A stretch of DNA of 64,000 bases from Theobroma cacao. Lineage: Eukaryota; Streptophyta; Magnoliopsida; Malvales; Malvaceae. The notes under the pieces are model-generated. The model was given only the letters and a program-made list of their open reading frames with translations. It searched no databases and was not told the DNA's origin. Positions 63,650 to 64,000 of the stretch are shown one piece after another; the first letter of the stretch is position 1, and each line of letters opens with the position of its first letter. Location: positions 3,144,566 to 3,208,565 of the forward strand of contig NC_030858.1 of NCBI RefSeq assembly GCF_000208745.1, read 5' to 3'. Both the position numbers and the translations under genes were made by a program.

Positions 63650-64000
63650 CTCTCTCTTTCCTCCCCCCAACGCCTCTCTGTTCTTCTGTCTCTTTGCTTT
63701 GCCCAAAATGGTTCAATGTACAGGTATATGTACATAGGGTTGTAACCATTTATGATGCAATTATTATGAGAATCTAGGTGCTTTTAACCAATTAAATGTC
63801 ACATGATTTTTACATTTATTAAAAAAAATGTCTTCAAATTTAAGAAACAAAATTGCGTCAAAATAAACGAAAATCGTCAAATTTAGTATTTAGAAGCTAC
63901 TTTTTACAACGATGAAATGAAATAGTCCCTTCAAACAAAATTTTTCTTTTTTTTTTTCTCTATCATTTTTTTTCCGCTCGATTTGTGGAATTTCTTCTTT

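Overview
The window is nuclear DNA of a flowering plant. Genes have many short GT-AG introns, non-coding sequence is AT-rich, and every recognisable protein has a close relative in core eudicots. Similarity to Arabidopsis proteins suggests a rosid, but I cannot fix the genus. One N (2697) beside a long poly-T run points to shotgun assembly.

Layout. 1-5.6 kb: AT-rich non-coding DNA with a diverged tandem duplication at the left edge. 5.8-9.9 kb (+): cytokinin dehydrogenase of the CKX7 type. 9.9-17.6 kb: gene-free, holding three copies of an AT-rich element (13.2-16.2 kb). 17.8-23.8 kb (+): F-box/LRR protein FBL15, 17 exons. 24.3-26.7 kb (-): probable thylakoid-lumen protein. 27.4-29.9 kb (+): GPI-anchored protein. 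33.3-36.7 kb (+): nuclear RAD7-like leucine-rich-repeat protein. 37.8-38.35 kb (-): small membrane protein made of two tandem copies. 39.0-39.9 kb (-): YGGT plastid protein YLMG2. 40.3-47.1 kb (+): thylakoid copper ATPase PAA2/HMA8. 47.1-51.9 kb: gene-free, with a fourth AT-rich element that contains a decayed Ty3/gypsy reverse-transcriptase fragment. 51.9-59.0 kb (+): ERECTA receptor kinase, 27 exons. 60.9-63.65 kb (-): MIKC*-type MADS-box gene with a GC-AG intron, a 16-nt exon and an unclear 3' end next to repeat-like DNA.

For the nine complete genes the exons were joined by hand. In each case the frame closes exactly, and where I know the family size the length agrees (CKX7 515 aa, FBL15 998, PAA2 897, ERECTA 983). 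From memory, the Arabidopsis relatives of the RAD7-like, YLMG2 and PAA2 genes are neighbours at At5g21900-At5g21930, with CKX7 nearby at At5g21482, so this looks like an ancestral block. FBL15 (At4g33210) and ERECTA (At2g26330) sit elsewhere in Arabidopsis.

Working together: these are individually regulated eukaryotic genes, not an operon. Three themes recur: meristem and organ growth (CKX7, FBL15, ERECTA), chloroplast function (PAA2, YLMG2, lumen protein) and probable nuclear regulators (RAD7-like, MADS). No phage, CRISPR, tRNA or rRNA genes were found. The least explained items are the AT-rich element family with its internal retroelement fragment, the internally duplicated membrane protein, and the MADS gene's 3' end.
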